From: Streptomyces vinaceus
GTDB lineage: Bacteria > Actinomycetota > Actinomycetes > Streptomycetales > Streptomycetaceae
Assembly (NCBI RefSeq): GCF_008704935.1
Contig: NZ_CP023692.1
Location: 1,364,001-1,428,000, forward strand
DNA: 64,000 nucleotides
Direction of reading: 5' to 3'
This document shows, in pieces, positions 15,726 to 24,325 of the stretch. The notes beneath the pieces were generated by a model, which worked only from the letters and a program-made list of their open reading frames with translations, ran no database searches and had not been told where the DNA came from. Every line of letters starts with the position of its first letter. Positions within the stretch are counted from its first letter, which is position 1. Position numbers and translations under genes: made by a program.

Positions 15726-17521
15726 GGCGCCGCGAGGGCAAGGAGGAGCGCGCGGGCGAGGCCGGCCGCCGTTCCCTGGCCGAGTTCCTGATCCGGGCCG
15801 GCGTCCGCGACCGCTACCCGCACTACGACCTGGGCGCGGCCGAAGCCCGCCTGCTGCGCGCCTCCCGGGGGCGCTCCGCCGCGTCCCCCTCCCGCCACCG
15901 GGCCGGCGCGTACGGGTGGAGCGATCCCGCGCGGGACTGCCCGCTCGACTCCGAACGGGCCCGGCGCGACCTCAAGGCCGTCTGCCTGGCCGCCGTCTGC
16001 GCCCCGAAGGCGGAGGCACAGCTCGCCGCGTTCGCCGAGAGCGGGCACACCGATCTGGCCGGGGCCGTGGTCTTCGGCTGCCTGCTGCACCTGGCCGGGC
16101 TGCGCGAAGGCGCCCGCTTCTGGTGGCAGTTCGCCGCCGGTTCCGGCCGGGCGCGGACCGCCTCGGCCGGGTACTGCCTCTTCCTCGACCACTCCCGGCG
16201 CGGGGAGCACCACGACGCCCGCTTCTGGGCGCGCGAGCTCGGCCGCCGCGGCTACCGGCCCGGCGGCCCGCGGGACCTGCGCGAGGTGCGGCTGTGCGCG
16301 CAGGCGAGCGTGCTGCGGTACGTCGACCAGCTCGACGACCCCGATCTGGGCCCGGTGCCGCTGCCGAGGCCCGGGCTGCCTTCGGTGCTGGCCGCCTTCC
16401 GGCCGCCGCCCCCGGCCGCGGCGGAGCCCGCGCCGTCCGCGGCGGCCCGGCGCACGGCGCCGGCGGCCGGGTCCTCCCGGCCCGCGGACACGGGCGAGGC
16501 CATGGCGCAGGCGCGGCGCGCGCTGGCCGTCGTACGGGTGCTGGAAAGGCATCCGCTGGGGGTGCGGGCCGCCCAGCTGCGGCGGGAGTCCGGCCTGGCC
16601 GAGGCGGAGCTGCGGCCGCTGCTGGCGATGTTGTGCGAGGAGGAGTACGCGTACCGGCCGGGCTCGGGCGTCTACGCGCGCGGGCCCGCCCTCGACCGGC
16701 TCGCCGCGCCCGGGGCCGGGGGGCTGGCGGGCCAGCTCCAGCGCACGCTGGCCCTGGCCCGGGACAGCGCGGGCGCGGCGGTGTACCTGAGCCGGTACGC
16801 GGAGGGGGAGGTCCGGATCACGCAGATGGCGGACGGGCCGGGGGCACCACCGGTGCGGGAGTGGGTGGACTTCAAGGCGGCCGCGCACGCCAGCGCGGTC
16901 GGCAAGTGCCTGCTGACGCAGCTCGACGCGGACCGCCGCCGCGACCACGTCGCCCGGCACCGGCCGGCCCGGCTCACCCCGCGGACGATCACCGACAGCC
17001 GGACGCTGTTCACCGCCCTCGACGCGTTGGCTCCCGGGGCGCCGGTCTTCGACCTGCGCGAGTACTCCCCCGGCGTGGTCTGTTCGGCGGTCCCGATCGC
17101 GACCGGAGGCGCGGCCGGGAGCCTCGCGCTGTCGCTGCCCGCCAGGCACGCCCACCGGCTGCACGAGGCGACCGAGGCCCTGCGCCGCAAGGCCGTCCCG
17201 GTGCTCCTGGCACTGCTGCTGTCGGGGGCGATCCCGCCGGACGCCCCGGCCGCCCGGGCCTCCGCGCCCGCGCCGCGGCCCTCCGGGGTCACCCCGGAGA
17301 CCCTGCGCCACCTGCGGATGCTGTTCCGTACCCCGCTGACCCGCCCGACGGCTTCGCCGGCCGACCCCCATCTGGTCAGTGACACGGCATCGGAGGCGGC
17401 GTACTTCTTCGACCCCCTCCCGGAATCCGAGGAGCCCCGGCTGTCCCTCCCGGTCACGTTCGCCCCGCTGAGCCCGGGCACCCTCCCCACGGCGAAGGGT
17501 CTGGTGGTGCTGAGCACCTGA
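15722..17521 (+). CDS. Large IclR-like regulator coupled to the sigma gene
   Basis: A 599-residue protein. The first 230 residues form an unrecognised domain with a helical, cysteine-containing core (AVCLAAVCAPKAEAQLAAFAESGHTDLAGAVVFGCLLHLAG), then a Pro/Ala linker. From about residue 260 an IclR winged helix (ALAVVRVLERHPLGVRAAQLRRESGLAEAEL) and effector domain (DFKAAAHASAVGKCLLTQL...FDLREYSPGVVCSAVPI) follow. IclR proteins are usually about 260 residues, so the N-terminus is an added domain. ATG 15722 overlaps the sigma stop (ATGA). It may tune the sigma factor's activity or act on shared targets; neither is shown. Confidence 0.75.
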   Translation: MRRREGKEERAGEAGRRSLAEFLIRAGVRDRYPHYDLGAAEARLLRASRGRSAASPSRHRAGAYGWSDPARDCPLDSERARRDLKAVCLAAVCAPKAEAQLAAFAESGHTDLAGAVVFGCLLHLAGLREGARFWWQFAAGSGRARTASAGYCLFLDHSRRGEHHDARFWARELGRRGYRPGGPRDLREVRLCAQASVLRYVDQLDDPDLGPVPLPRPGLPSVLAAFRPPPPAAAEPAPSAAARRTAPAAGSSRPADTGEAMAQARRALAVVRVLERHPLGVRAAQLRRESGLAEAELRPLLAMLCEEEYAYRPGSGVYARGPALDRLAAPGAGGLAGQLQRTLALARDSAGAAVYLSRYAEGEVRITQMADGPGAPPVREWVDFKAAAHASAVGKCLLTQLDADRRRDHVARHRPARLTPRTITDSRTLFTALDALAPGAPVFDLREYSPGVVCSAVPIATGGAAGSLALSLPARHAHRLHEATEALRRKAVPVLLALLLSGAIPPDAPAARASAPAPRPSGVTPETLRHLRMLFRTPLTRPTASPADPHLVSDTASEAAYFFDPLPESEEPRLSLPVTFAPLSPGTLPTAKGLVVLST

Positions 17522-17554
17522 GCGCGGCCCCGCCTGACGGCCCCGCGCCGGCCG

Positions 17555-18424
17555 TCACGCGGGGCGCGTCAGGCGGTCCGCGCCGGAGAGGATCGCGGAG
17601 GCCAGCGCCTCCGCCGCCGGCGAGCTCCGCCCGCCCCGCAGCAGCGCGAACTCCACCGACCCCAGGTCCGGCAGCCCCGCCACCCGTACCAGCCCCGGCG
17701 GGATGAGCCCCCGGGTATGGGCCATGACCCCGAGCCCGGCGCGGGCCGCCGCGACCAACCCGCTCAGGCTGCCGCTCGTACAGGCGATCCGCCAGCCACG
17801 CCCGTCCCGCTCCAGCACCTCCAGGGCCCGGGCCCGGGTGATGCCCGGCGGCGGGAAGACGATCAGCGGCACGGGCCGCTCGGGGTCCACCCTCAGCCCC
17901 TCCGCCCCGATCCACACCATCCGGTCCCGCCACACCAGCCGGCCCCGCTCGTCCCCCGGCCCGCGCCGCTTGGCCAGGACGAGGTCGAGCCGGCCCTCGT
18001 CGAGCCGTTCGTGCAGGGTCCCGGACAACTCGACCGACAGCTCCAGGTCGACCTCGGGATGCTCGTGCCGGAAACCCTCCAGGATCTCCGGGAGCCGGGT
18101 CAGCACGAAGTCCTCCGAGGCCCCGAACCGCAGCCGCCCCCGCAGCCGCGTCCCGGTGAAATACGCCGCCGCCCGCTCGTGGGCCTCCAGGATGGTGCGG
18201 GCGAAGCCCAGCAGCGCCTCGCCGTCCTCCGTCAGCTCCACGCTGTGCGTGTCCCGCAGGAACAGCGGCCGGCCCGTCGCCTCCTCCAGCCTCCGTACGT
18301 GCTGGCTGACCGTGGACTGCCGTACGCCCAGCCGGCCCGCGGCCTGCGTGAAGCTGAGCGTCTGGGCCACGGTGAGGAACGTGCGCAGCTGGACCGGGTC
18401 GTACATGACTGCCATGACCGCCAT
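17555..18424 (-). CDS. LysR-family transcriptional regulator
   Basis: A 289-residue regulator with the N-terminal LysR winged helix (LRTFLTVAQTLSFTQAAGRLGVRQSTVSQHVRRLEEATGRPLFLR) and a periplasmic-binding-protein-like effector domain (LRFGASEDFVLTRLPEILEGF). It is divergent from the SBF transporter and probably controls it from the ATC-N9-GAT site in the gap. Three in-frame ATGs (18424, 18415, 18406) sit in a 9-bp repeat (ATGGCNGTC), so the exact start is uncertain by up to six residues; homology begins right after the third. Confidence 0.88.
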   Translation of the reverse strand: MAVMAVMYDPVQLRTFLTVAQTLSFTQAAGRLGVRQSTVSQHVRRLEEATGRPLFLRDTHSVELTEDGEALLGFARTILEAHERAAAYFTGTRLRGRLRFGASEDFVLTRLPEILEGFRHEHPEVDLELSVELSGTLHERLDEGRLDLVLAKRRGPGDERGRLVWRDRMVWIGAEGLRVDPERPVPLIVFPPPGITRARALEVLERDGRGWRIACTSGSLSGLVAAARAGLGVMAHTRGLIPPGLVRVAGLPDLGSVEFALLRGGRSSPAAEALASAILSGADRLTRPA

Positions 18425-18430
18425 GGTGCC

Positions 18431-18457
18431 ACTGTCATCACGGAACGAGATGACAGT
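18431..18457. promoter_or_regulatory. LysR-type operator (ATC-N9-GAT)
   Basis: ACTGTCATC-N9-GATGACAGT, a perfect 9-9-9 dyad containing the classical LysR recognition pattern ATC-N9-GAT, lies 7 bp upstream of the LysR start and 88 bp before the transporter gene. The location fits autoregulation plus activation of the divergent gene. Confidence 0.7.
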
Positions 18458-18544
18458 CAGTGTGGTGTGCAGGTTTCCCGATCACCGCCCCACCCGCGAC
18501 GATGAGGGGGCCCCAGCCGCGCCACCCACCGGAGAGCCCCGTAC

Positions 18545-19597
18545 ATGCGCCGCCCGCAGATACCCGCCTGGCTGCCCCTGGACCCGTGGATCCTGACCCT
18601 CCTCGCCACCGTCGCCGTCGCCGCCCTGCTGCCGGCCCGCGGCGCGGCCGCCTCCGTCGCCGAGGGCGCGTCCACCGGGGCCGTGGCCCTGCTCTTCTTC
18701 CTCTACGGCGCCCGGCTCTCCACCCGCGAGGCCCTCGACGGCCTGCGCCACTGGCGGCTCCACCTCACCGTGCTGGCCTGCACCTTCGTCCTCTTCCCGC
18801 TGCTCGGCCTGGCCGCTCGCGGTCTCGTTCCCACGCTCCTGACACCGCCGCTGTACAGCGGACTGCTCTTCCTGTGCCTGGTCCCCTCCACCATCCAGTC
18901 CTCGATCGCCTTCACCTCGATCGCGCGCGGCAACGTGCCCGCCGCGATCTGCGCGGGCTCCTTCTCCAGCCTCGCCGGGATCGTCCTCACCCCGCTCCTC
19001 GCCGCCGGCCTGCTGGGCGGCGGCGCGGGCGGGTTCTCCCCGGACTCCCTCCTCAAGATCGTCCTCCAGCTGCTGATGCCCTTCCTGCTGGGGCAGTTCC
19101 TGCGCCGCTGGGTCGGCGGCTTCCTGGTCCGCAACAAGAGGGTCCTCGGGTACGTCGACCGCGGCTCGATCCTGCTCGTCGTGTACACCGCCTTCGGCGC
19201 GGGCATGGTCGCCGGGGTCTGGCACCAGGTCAGCGCCGCGCGGCTGGGCGTGCTGATGGCGGTGGAGGCCGTACTGCTGACCGTGATGCTGCTGGTCAGC
19301 TGGTACGGCGCGAAGCGGCTCGGGTTCGGCCGGGCGGACCGGATCGCGATCCAGTTCGCGGGGTCGAAGAAGAGCCTCGCGGCCGGACTGCCCATGGCCA
19401 GTGTGCTGTTCGGGGCCCAGGCCGGTCTCGCGGTGCTGCCGTTGATGCTGTTCCACCAGATGCAGCTGATGGTGTGCGCGGTACTGGCGCGGCGGCGGGC
19501 CCGGGACGCCGAGCCGGCGGCGGAGGCCGAACTGTCCGCCGGCCGTGTGGCGGAGGTCTCGTCGGCGCTTCAACACCCCGCGCCACGGGGCCGGTAG
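18545..19597 (+). CDS. SBF-like (bile acid:sodium symporter family) transporter
   Basis: A 350-residue membrane protein with 9-10 hydrophobic helices. The segments FFLYGARLSTREALDGLRHWRLHL, LCLVPSTIQSSIAFTSIARGN and IAIQFAGSKKSLAAGLPMA are typical of the SLC10A7/YfeH branch of the sodium/bile acid symporter superfamily. The natural substrate in bacteria is generally unknown; organic anions are the usual suggestion. The divergent LysR gene and the operator between them suggest inducible expression. Confidence 0.85.
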   Translation: MRRPQIPAWLPLDPWILTLLATVAVAALLPARGAAASVAEGASTGAVALLFFLYGARLSTREALDGLRHWRLHLTVLACTFVLFPLLGLAARGLVPTLLTPPLYSGLLFLCLVPSTIQSSIAFTSIARGNVPAAICAGSFSSLAGIVLTPLLAAGLLGGGAGGFSPDSLLKIVLQLLMPFLLGQFLRRWVGGFLVRNKRVLGYVDRGSILLVVYTAFGAGMVAGVWHQVSAARLGVLMAVEAVLLTVMLLVSWYGAKRLGFGRADRIAIQFAGSKKSLAAGLPMASVLFGAQAGLAVLPLMLFHQMQLMVCAVLARRRARDAEPAAEAELSAGRVAEVSSALQHPAPRGR

Positions 19598-19606
19598 CGT
19601 GCGGCG
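19595..19606 (+). promoter_or_regulatory. Probable -10 box for a leaderless transcript
   Basis: TAGCGT (19595-19600, overlapping the SBF stop) is followed by 6 nt and then the GTG start of the 2Fe-2S protein. TANNNT-N6/7-start is the usual streptomycete leaderless arrangement. No -35 match is evident. Confidence 0.45.
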
Positions 19607-20044
19607 GTGACCTGGATACGCCCTCTCGCCGCCCACGCCGAACGCCCCTGCACCCTGGTGGTCTGCCGCGGCTGCTGCTGCGGGGACCCGCGCAAGAACC
19701 CCGGCTCGGACCACGCCGGTCAGCTGGCCCGGCTGCGGGAGGCCGCGGCGGCGTCGGAGGGCCGGCTGGCCGTCCGTACGAGCGACTGCCTCGGGCCGTG
19801 CGCGCAGGCCAATGTGATCGTGGTGCAGCCCACCACCGAGGCGCGCCGCCGGGGAGCCCGCGCGGCCTGGTTCGGCTGGGCGCTGGACGACACGGCGACC
19901 GACGAGGTCATCGCGTGGGCGCGGTCCGGGGGGCCGGGCGTCACGCCGGTCCCGGCGACCCTGGACCTCCACCGCATCGACCCGCCGAAGCCCGAGCCGC
20001 AGACCGGGTCCAGGGCCAAGGGACGCGGCCGCCGGAGCCGCTGA
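19607..20044 (+). CDS. (2Fe-2S) ferredoxin-fold protein
   Basis: A 145-residue cytoplasmic protein with a thioredoxin-like 2Fe-2S ferredoxin fold. Cluster ligands are the N-terminal VVCRGCCCGDPRKNPG and the second pair in RTSDCLGPCAQANVIVVQP. The C-terminal 20 residues are basic and low in complexity. The redox partner is unknown. The start GTG 19607 is probably leaderless. The next gene, convergent fdhD, also concerns sulfur/molybdoenzyme chemistry, but no formate dehydrogenase is encoded here. Confidence 0.75.
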   Translation: MTWIRPLAAHAERPCTLVVCRGCCCGDPRKNPGSDHAGQLARLREAAAASEGRLAVRTSDCLGPCAQANVIVVQPTTEARRRGARAAWFGWALDDTATDEVIAWARSGGPGVTPVPATLDLHRIDPPKPEPQTGSRAKGRGRRSR

Positions 20045-20065
20045 CCCGGGGCGGCCGGCCGGCCG

Positions 20066-20899
20066 CTACAGGACGATCCGGTCCTCTCCCGCGTAGATGT
20101 TCATGTCCGGCCCGCGCAGGAAGCCGATCAGCGTCAGCCCCGAGTCCAGGGCCAGGTCCACGGCGAGCGAGGACGGGGCCGAGACGGCGGCCAGGACGGG
20201 TACGCCCGCCATCACCGCCTTCTGGGCCAGCTCGAACGAGGCACGGCCCGACACCAGCAGGACCGCCCCCGCCAGCGGCAGGTGCCCGGCCTGGAGGGCC
20301 CGGCCGACGATCTTGTCGACGGCGTTGTGCCGGCCGACGTCCTCCCGTACGTCGAGCAGCCGGCCCTCCGGCGAGAACAACCCCGCCGCGTGCAGCCCGC
20401 CGGTGCTCTCGAACACCTTCTGCGCCGCGCGGAGCCGGTCCGGCAGCTCGGCGAGGAGCCGCGCGGGAATCCGTACGGGGTCCTCGGCCGCGCTCCGGAG
20501 CGGGAAGCGGGTCGCCGTGCGCACCGCGTCCAGGCTGGCCTTTCCGCACAGGCCGCAGGAGGAGGTGGTGTAGACGTTGCGTTCGAGCGTGATGTCGGGC
20601 AGCGGAACCCCGGGGGCGAGCTGCACGTTGACCACGTTGTAGGTGTTCGAGCCGTCCTCGGTGGCTCCCTCGCAGTACGTCACGGCGCGTACGTCCTCGG
20701 CGGAGGCGAGTACGCCCTCGCTCACGAGGAAGCCCACGGCGAGCGCGAAATCGTCGCCGGGGGTGCGCATCGTGATCGCCAGCGGCTTGCCGTTCAGCCG
20801 TATCTCCAGCGGTTCCTCGGCGACCAGCGTGTCGGGGCGGACCCCGGCCGCGCCGCCGCGTACCCGAATGACACGACGGCGCTCGGTGACCCGTCCCAT
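20066..20899 (-). CDS. fdhD: Formate dehydrogenase accessory sulfurtransferase FdhD
   Basis: A 277-residue protein that transfers sulfur from a cysteine desulfurase to the molybdenum cofactor of formate dehydrogenase. Diagnostic features are VEEPLEIRLNGKPLAITMRTPGDDFALAVGFLVSEG near the N-terminus, the catalytic loop SSCGLCGKASL and FESTGGLHAAGLF...REDVGRHNAVDKIVG. ATG 20899 is chosen because homology starts with RVIRVRGG. The formate dehydrogenase it serves must lie elsewhere on the chromosome. Confidence 0.93.
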   Translation of the reverse strand: MGRVTERRRVIRVRGGAAGVRPDTLVAEEPLEIRLNGKPLAITMRTPGDDFALAVGFLVSEGVLASAEDVRAVTYCEGATEDGSNTYNVVNVQLAPGVPLPDITLERNVYTTSSCGLCGKASLDAVRTATRFPLRSAAEDPVRIPARLLAELPDRLRAAQKVFESTGGLHAAGLFSPEGRLLDVREDVGRHNAVDKIVGRALQAGHLPLAGAVLLVSGRASFELAQKAVMAGVPVLAAVSAPSSLAVDLALDSGLTLIGFLRGPDMNIYAGEDRIVL

Positions 20900-21121
20900 G
20901 GTGATCAGTCCGCCCGTTCTGTCTGTCCTCGTCACGCACTCCGTCGTGCGGTTGACGAGCCCATTCTCCCGGATCGCCGCCGCGCGGGGCTCCCGGCAGG
21001 AAGATCCTCCGGAATCTCCAAATTAAGGGGCGGTAATCCTGTTGGGTCACGTGCACCTGTACCCACCAGTAGCAGGTCAAGCTGGGTGATCCTGACTTCC
21101 GTAGCAAGGGGGACCCCGCCC

Positions 21122-22063
21122 ATGACCGGTTCACGCGTGGTGGCACTAGGGCACTACCAGCCCGCGAAAGTGATCACCAACGAGGACCTCGCGGCGATGG
21201 TCGACACCAACGACGAGTGGATCCGCTCCCGGGTCGGCATCAAGACCCGGCACATGGCGGGCCCCGACGAACCGGTGGACGAGCTGGCCTTCCACGCCGC
21301 GGGAAAGGCGCTGGCCGGCGCCGGTCTGACCCCCGACGACATCGACCTCGTCCTGGTGGCCACGTCCACCGCGATCGACCGTTCGCCCAACATGGCCGCC
21401 CGCGTCGCCGCCAAGCTGGGCATGGGCGGCAGCCCGGCCGTCATGGACCTCAACGTCGTCTGCTCGGGCTTCACCCACGCCCTGGCCACCGCCGACCACG
21501 CGATCCGGGCCGGTTCGGCCGCCCGCGCCCTGGTCATCGGCGCCGACAAGATGACCGAGATCACCGACTGGACCGACCGCACCACCTGTGTGCTGACCGG
21601 CGACGGCGCGGGCGCCGCCGTGGTCGAGGCCTGCGAGGATCCGGGCATCGGCCCGGTCCTGTGGGGTTCGGTCCCGGAGATGGGCCACGCCGTGCGCATC
21701 GAGGGCTCCCCGCCGGTCTTCGCCCAGGAGGGCCAGTCCGTCTACCGCTGGACCACCAGCCAGCTCCCGGCGCTCGCGCGCAAGGTGTGCGAGAAGGCCG
21801 GGATCGCTCCCGAGGAGCTGGCCGCCGTCGTCCTGCACCAGGCGAACCTGAGGATCATCGAGCCGCTCGCCGCGAAGATCGGCGCCGTGAACGCGGTCGT
21901 CGCGCGCGATGTCGTCGACTCCGGCAACACCTCGGCCGCGAGCATCCCGATGGCGCTGTCGAAGCTCGTCCAGCGCGGGGAGATCCCCACCGGCGCCCCG
22001 GTCCTCCTCTTCGGCTTCGGCGGGAACCTCTCGTACGCGGGCCAGGTCATCCGCTGCCCGTAG
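21122..22063 (+). CDS. 3-oxoacyl-ACP synthase III (FabH-like) family protein
   Basis: A 313-residue KAS III enzyme with an intact Cys-His-Asn triad: Cys114 in NVVCSGF, His239 in HQANLRI and Asn269 in GNTSAAS. It condenses an acyl-CoA starter with malonyl-ACP. It stands alone, without fabD, acpP or fabF, so it is more likely a paralogue for special starters or secondary metabolism than the housekeeping FabH of the fab operon. ATG 21122 follows AAGGGGG. Its last 17 bp overlap the convergent LtrA gene. Confidence 0.88.
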   Translation: MTGSRVVALGHYQPAKVITNEDLAAMVDTNDEWIRSRVGIKTRHMAGPDEPVDELAFHAAGKALAGAGLTPDDIDLVLVATSTAIDRSPNMAARVAAKLGMGGSPAVMDLNVVCSGFTHALATADHAIRAGSAARALVIGADKMTEITDWTDRTTCVLTGDGAGAAVVEACEDPGIGPVLWGSVPEMGHAVRIEGSPPVFAQEGQSVYRWTTSQLPALARKVCEKAGIAPEELAAVVLHQANLRIIEPLAAKIGAVNAVVARDVVDSGNTSAASIPMALSKLVQRGEIPTGAPVLLFGFGGNLSYAGQVIRCP

Positions 22064-23249
22064 CCGCCGTGCAGCCCGGGGTCCAGCGGAGCTCGGCTCC
22101 CAGCGCCCCCAACAGCACGACGACCAGCGCCACCAGCTGCCACAGCCCGGCGGTGCCGGTGCCGACCGGTACCGTCGCCAGGGCGAGCACGAGCGCCGCC
22201 GCCCGGAACCGGGCGGGACCGATCCCCAGGACGGCCCGGAACGCCAGGTCCCCGGCGAGGTAGACGGCCACCCCTCCGGCGAGGGCGAGGGCCGGGCCGG
22301 TGTGCAGGTGCTCGCCCAGGTGCCCGATGGTCTTCTTGACGCCCGCCGCGAAGGCGGCGATCCCGAGCAGCATGGGCAGGAAGGCGTAGTAGTAGGCGAG
22401 CATCGCCAGCTTGAAACGCTTCTCCGGGGCGGTCGCGGCGAAGACCTGCTCGGCCCGGCCCTCGTCGCGCACGAAGTACATCCACCACAGGGCCGACGCG
22501 ACGGCGAGCGCGAGGAAGGCGCCTCCCGCGATCCCGGCGGACAGCGGCAGCGAGCCCGTCCCGATGCCGATCGCGATGACCGACTCGCCGAAGACGATGA
22601 TGAGCAGCAGCCCGTGCCGCTCGACGAGGTGCTCGGCGCTCATGCCCCCGAGCTGGTCGCTGACGGTGGTCACGGCCGCCGCCGACCCGGAGCCGGACAC
22701 CGGCTCAGCCCCGGCCCCTGCCCCCGCGGACGCCGCGCCGCTCGCCGCCACCCGCTGCACCAGCTGCGGTACGGCGAACTGGATCAGCAGAGCGAGTATC
22801 CACAGCCCCCAGGCGGGCGGCCCGTCGAAGAACCCGGCGGCCAGCACCGACAGCGCGCACAGCGTGTTGGGCAGCGCGAACCACAGCACGCCCGATCCGT
22901 GCGCCTGCGTGTAGAGCGCGCTGTGCACGAGCACGACGCACACGTACCCCAGGCCGAAGGCGACCCCGCCCGCCCCGAACGCCGTCGGCACCGCCAGCGC
23001 ACAGACCAGGAAGGCCCCCATCGCCAGGATCAGGAGCAGCCTGCGCACGGTGCGGTCGGGCGGTACCTGGTTGGTCAGGTGCGCGTAGCCCCCGTACATC
23101 CAGAACAGCACGGTGAAGATCAGCAGCACCTGGCCGGCGCCCCGGAGGCTGAGGTCGTCCGCCAGCAGCACCGTCAGCTGGGTGATGGTGAAGACGAAGA
23201 CGAGGTCGAAGAAGAGCTCCAACGTGCTGACGCGGTGCGGTGTTTCCAT
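22047..23249 (-). CDS. Low temperature requirement protein A (LtrA) family membrane protein
   Basis: A 400-residue membrane protein with about 11-12 hydrophobic segments. The family signature LELFFDLVFVFTITQLT is at residues 10-26 and the second signature LVERHGLLLIIVFGESVIAIG lies near residue 210. LtrA was named for a cold-sensitive Listeria mutant; its biochemical role is unknown. A Gly/Ala/Ser-rich insert of about 25 residues precedes the second signature. It overlaps the KAS III gene tail to tail by 17 bp. Confidence 0.85.
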   Translation of the reverse strand: METPHRVSTLELFFDLVFVFTITQLTVLLADDLSLRGAGQVLLIFTVLFWMYGGYAHLTNQVPPDRTVRRLLLILAMGAFLVCALAVPTAFGAGGVAFGLGYVCVVLVHSALYTQAHGSGVLWFALPNTLCALSVLAAGFFDGPPAWGLWILALLIQFAVPQLVQRVAASGAASAGAGAGAEPVSGSGSAAAVTTVSDQLGGMSAEHLVERHGLLLIIVFGESVIAIGIGTGSLPLSAGIAGGAFLALAVASALWWMYFVRDEGRAEQVFAATAPEKRFKLAMLAYYYAFLPMLLGIAAFAAGVKKTIGHLGEHLHTGPALALAGGVAVYLAGDLAFRAVLGIGPARFRAAALVLALATVPVGTGTAGLWQLVALVVVLLGALGAELRWTPGCTAATGSG

Positions 23250-23455
23250 GCGTGTCTCCCCCTGTATGCGGACGTGCGGCGCTCATCCGACCGCCTCGCC
23301 GCCCCCGGTGTCCAGCGGGTATCGGCATCCGGGTCGCCGTGCGGGGTCGTACGACCTGAGGCGTACGCGGATCCCGCCCGGCGGAAGGACGCGCCGCCGC
23401 CGGGCGGGGCGCAGGATGAAGGCACGCCGTCCGCCGCCGAGGGAAGCGAAGCCCC

Positions 23456-23917
23456 ATGATCCGCAGGTCCGTCATCCTGACCATCGCCGCAGTCGTCTCG
23501 GCCGTGGGGCTCGCGGTCGTCGTGGCCCTGCCGGCCGCGGCGGACTGGTACGGCAACCGGCACCAGGAGTCGGACGCGTACGCGACGGGAGCCGAGGCGA
23601 AGTCGGCCCGCGCCTCGGTGCCCCGCTGGCTGGCGGACGAGGCGGAGTCCGTGCGGTACGCGATGCGCACGACCGGCGGCGACCGCCTGCTGAAGGCGAC
23701 CCTGCCGGACGAGCGGCTCCCGGACGGGTGCACGACGGAGCCGCGGCCGCAGGCGCAGGAGGTCGCGCTCAAGGAGAACTGGTTCCCGAAGGACGCCCGG
23801 GGGAAGGCCACCGCGCGCTGCGGGCTCTACTACGCCTACATGGACGGCACCACCCTCTACGCGTGGCAGCACAACGACGACTGGCTGAGGGCCGAGCGCT
23901 CCGAACCGGCCCGCTGA
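23456..23917 (+). CDS. Hypothetical secreted or membrane-anchored protein
   Basis: A 153-residue protein with a strong N-terminal hydrophobic segment (SVILTIAAVVSAVGLAVVVALPAAA) that is either a signal peptide or a membrane anchor, followed by a hydrophilic, mostly extracellular domain with two cysteines (CTTEP and CGLYYAY) that may form a disulfide. The family is not recognised. The start ATG 23456 is preceded by GAGGGAAG. It is divergent from the LtrA gene, with 206 bp between starts where I see no clear promoter. Confidence 0.65.
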   Translation: MIRRSVILTIAAVVSAVGLAVVVALPAAADWYGNRHQESDAYATGAEAKSARASVPRWLADEAESVRYAMRTTGGDRLLKATLPDERLPDGCTTEPRPQAQEVALKENWFPKDARGKATARCGLYYAYMDGTTLYAWQHNDDWLRAERSEPAR

Positions 23918-24017
23918 CCGGCGAGGCGCGAGGTCTCGCCGCAGACCTGGGGACATGCGTGCAGGTCAGCGAGCGGCCCGGCCCGAATACCTGGTCGGAG
24001 GCACGCCGATCCTTTGC

Positions 24018-24023
24018 TATTGT
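24018..24023 (+). promoter_or_regulatory. Extended -10 box of the tRNA-Leu gene
   Basis: TGCTATTGT contains an extended -10 (TG-N-TATTGT) 38 bp upstream of the mature tRNA 5' end. No consensus -35 is seen at the usual distance. Confidence 0.4.
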
Positions 24024-24061
24024 TGTCCTTGTCGCCGCGGGAAACCGGGGCCGACCACCTG

Positions 24062-24149
24062 GTCCGGGTGGCGGAATGGCAGACGCGCTAGCTTGAGGTG
24101 CTAGTGCCCTTTATCGGGCGTGGGGGTTCAAGTCCCCCCTCGGACACCA
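24062..24149 (+). tRNA. tRNA-Leu (anticodon GAG), CCA encoded
   Basis: A cloverleaf can be drawn by eye. The acceptor arm GTCCGGG pairs with CTCGGAC (one G-U), the anticodon stem CTAGC/GCTAG encloses the loop TTGAGGT with anticodon GAG, a long variable arm (class II, TGCCCTTTATCGGGCG) follows, and the T arm GGGGGTTCAAGTCCCCC is intact. The discriminator A and CCA are encoded. It reads CUC and CUU leucine codons. It is unrelated to the TTA-reading bldA tRNA, whose anticodon is UAA. Confidence 0.95.
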
Positions 24150-24153
24150 GCAG

Positions 24154-24179
24154 GAACCCCACTTCGGTGGGGTTCTTTT
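24154..24179 (+). terminator. Rho-independent terminator of the tRNA-Leu gene
   Basis: A perfect 9-bp stem GAACCCCAC/GTGGGGTTC closed by a TTCG tetraloop and followed by TTTT, starting 4 nt after the tRNA CCA end. One of very few canonical intrinsic terminators with a T run in the window. Confidence 0.92.
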
Positions 24180-24325
24180 GCGTTTCCGGGGCCGTGGGCT
24201 GGGGAGTTTCCCTTCCGCCGGGCCTCCACACCTCCCTGGGGAGGTCTTGTGGAGGTCTTCGCTCGGTGATCAGCCCTCGTGAGGTCTGGGGTAGCGTCGC
24301 CGCGCTGCGCGGAGAGGAGCGGGGC

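Noticed and set aside
24062..24149. tRNA-Leu as a possible integration (att) site
   Set aside because: The tRNA is complete, followed at once by its own terminator and a housekeeping-type gene. No integrase and no repeated tRNA 3' end were seen.
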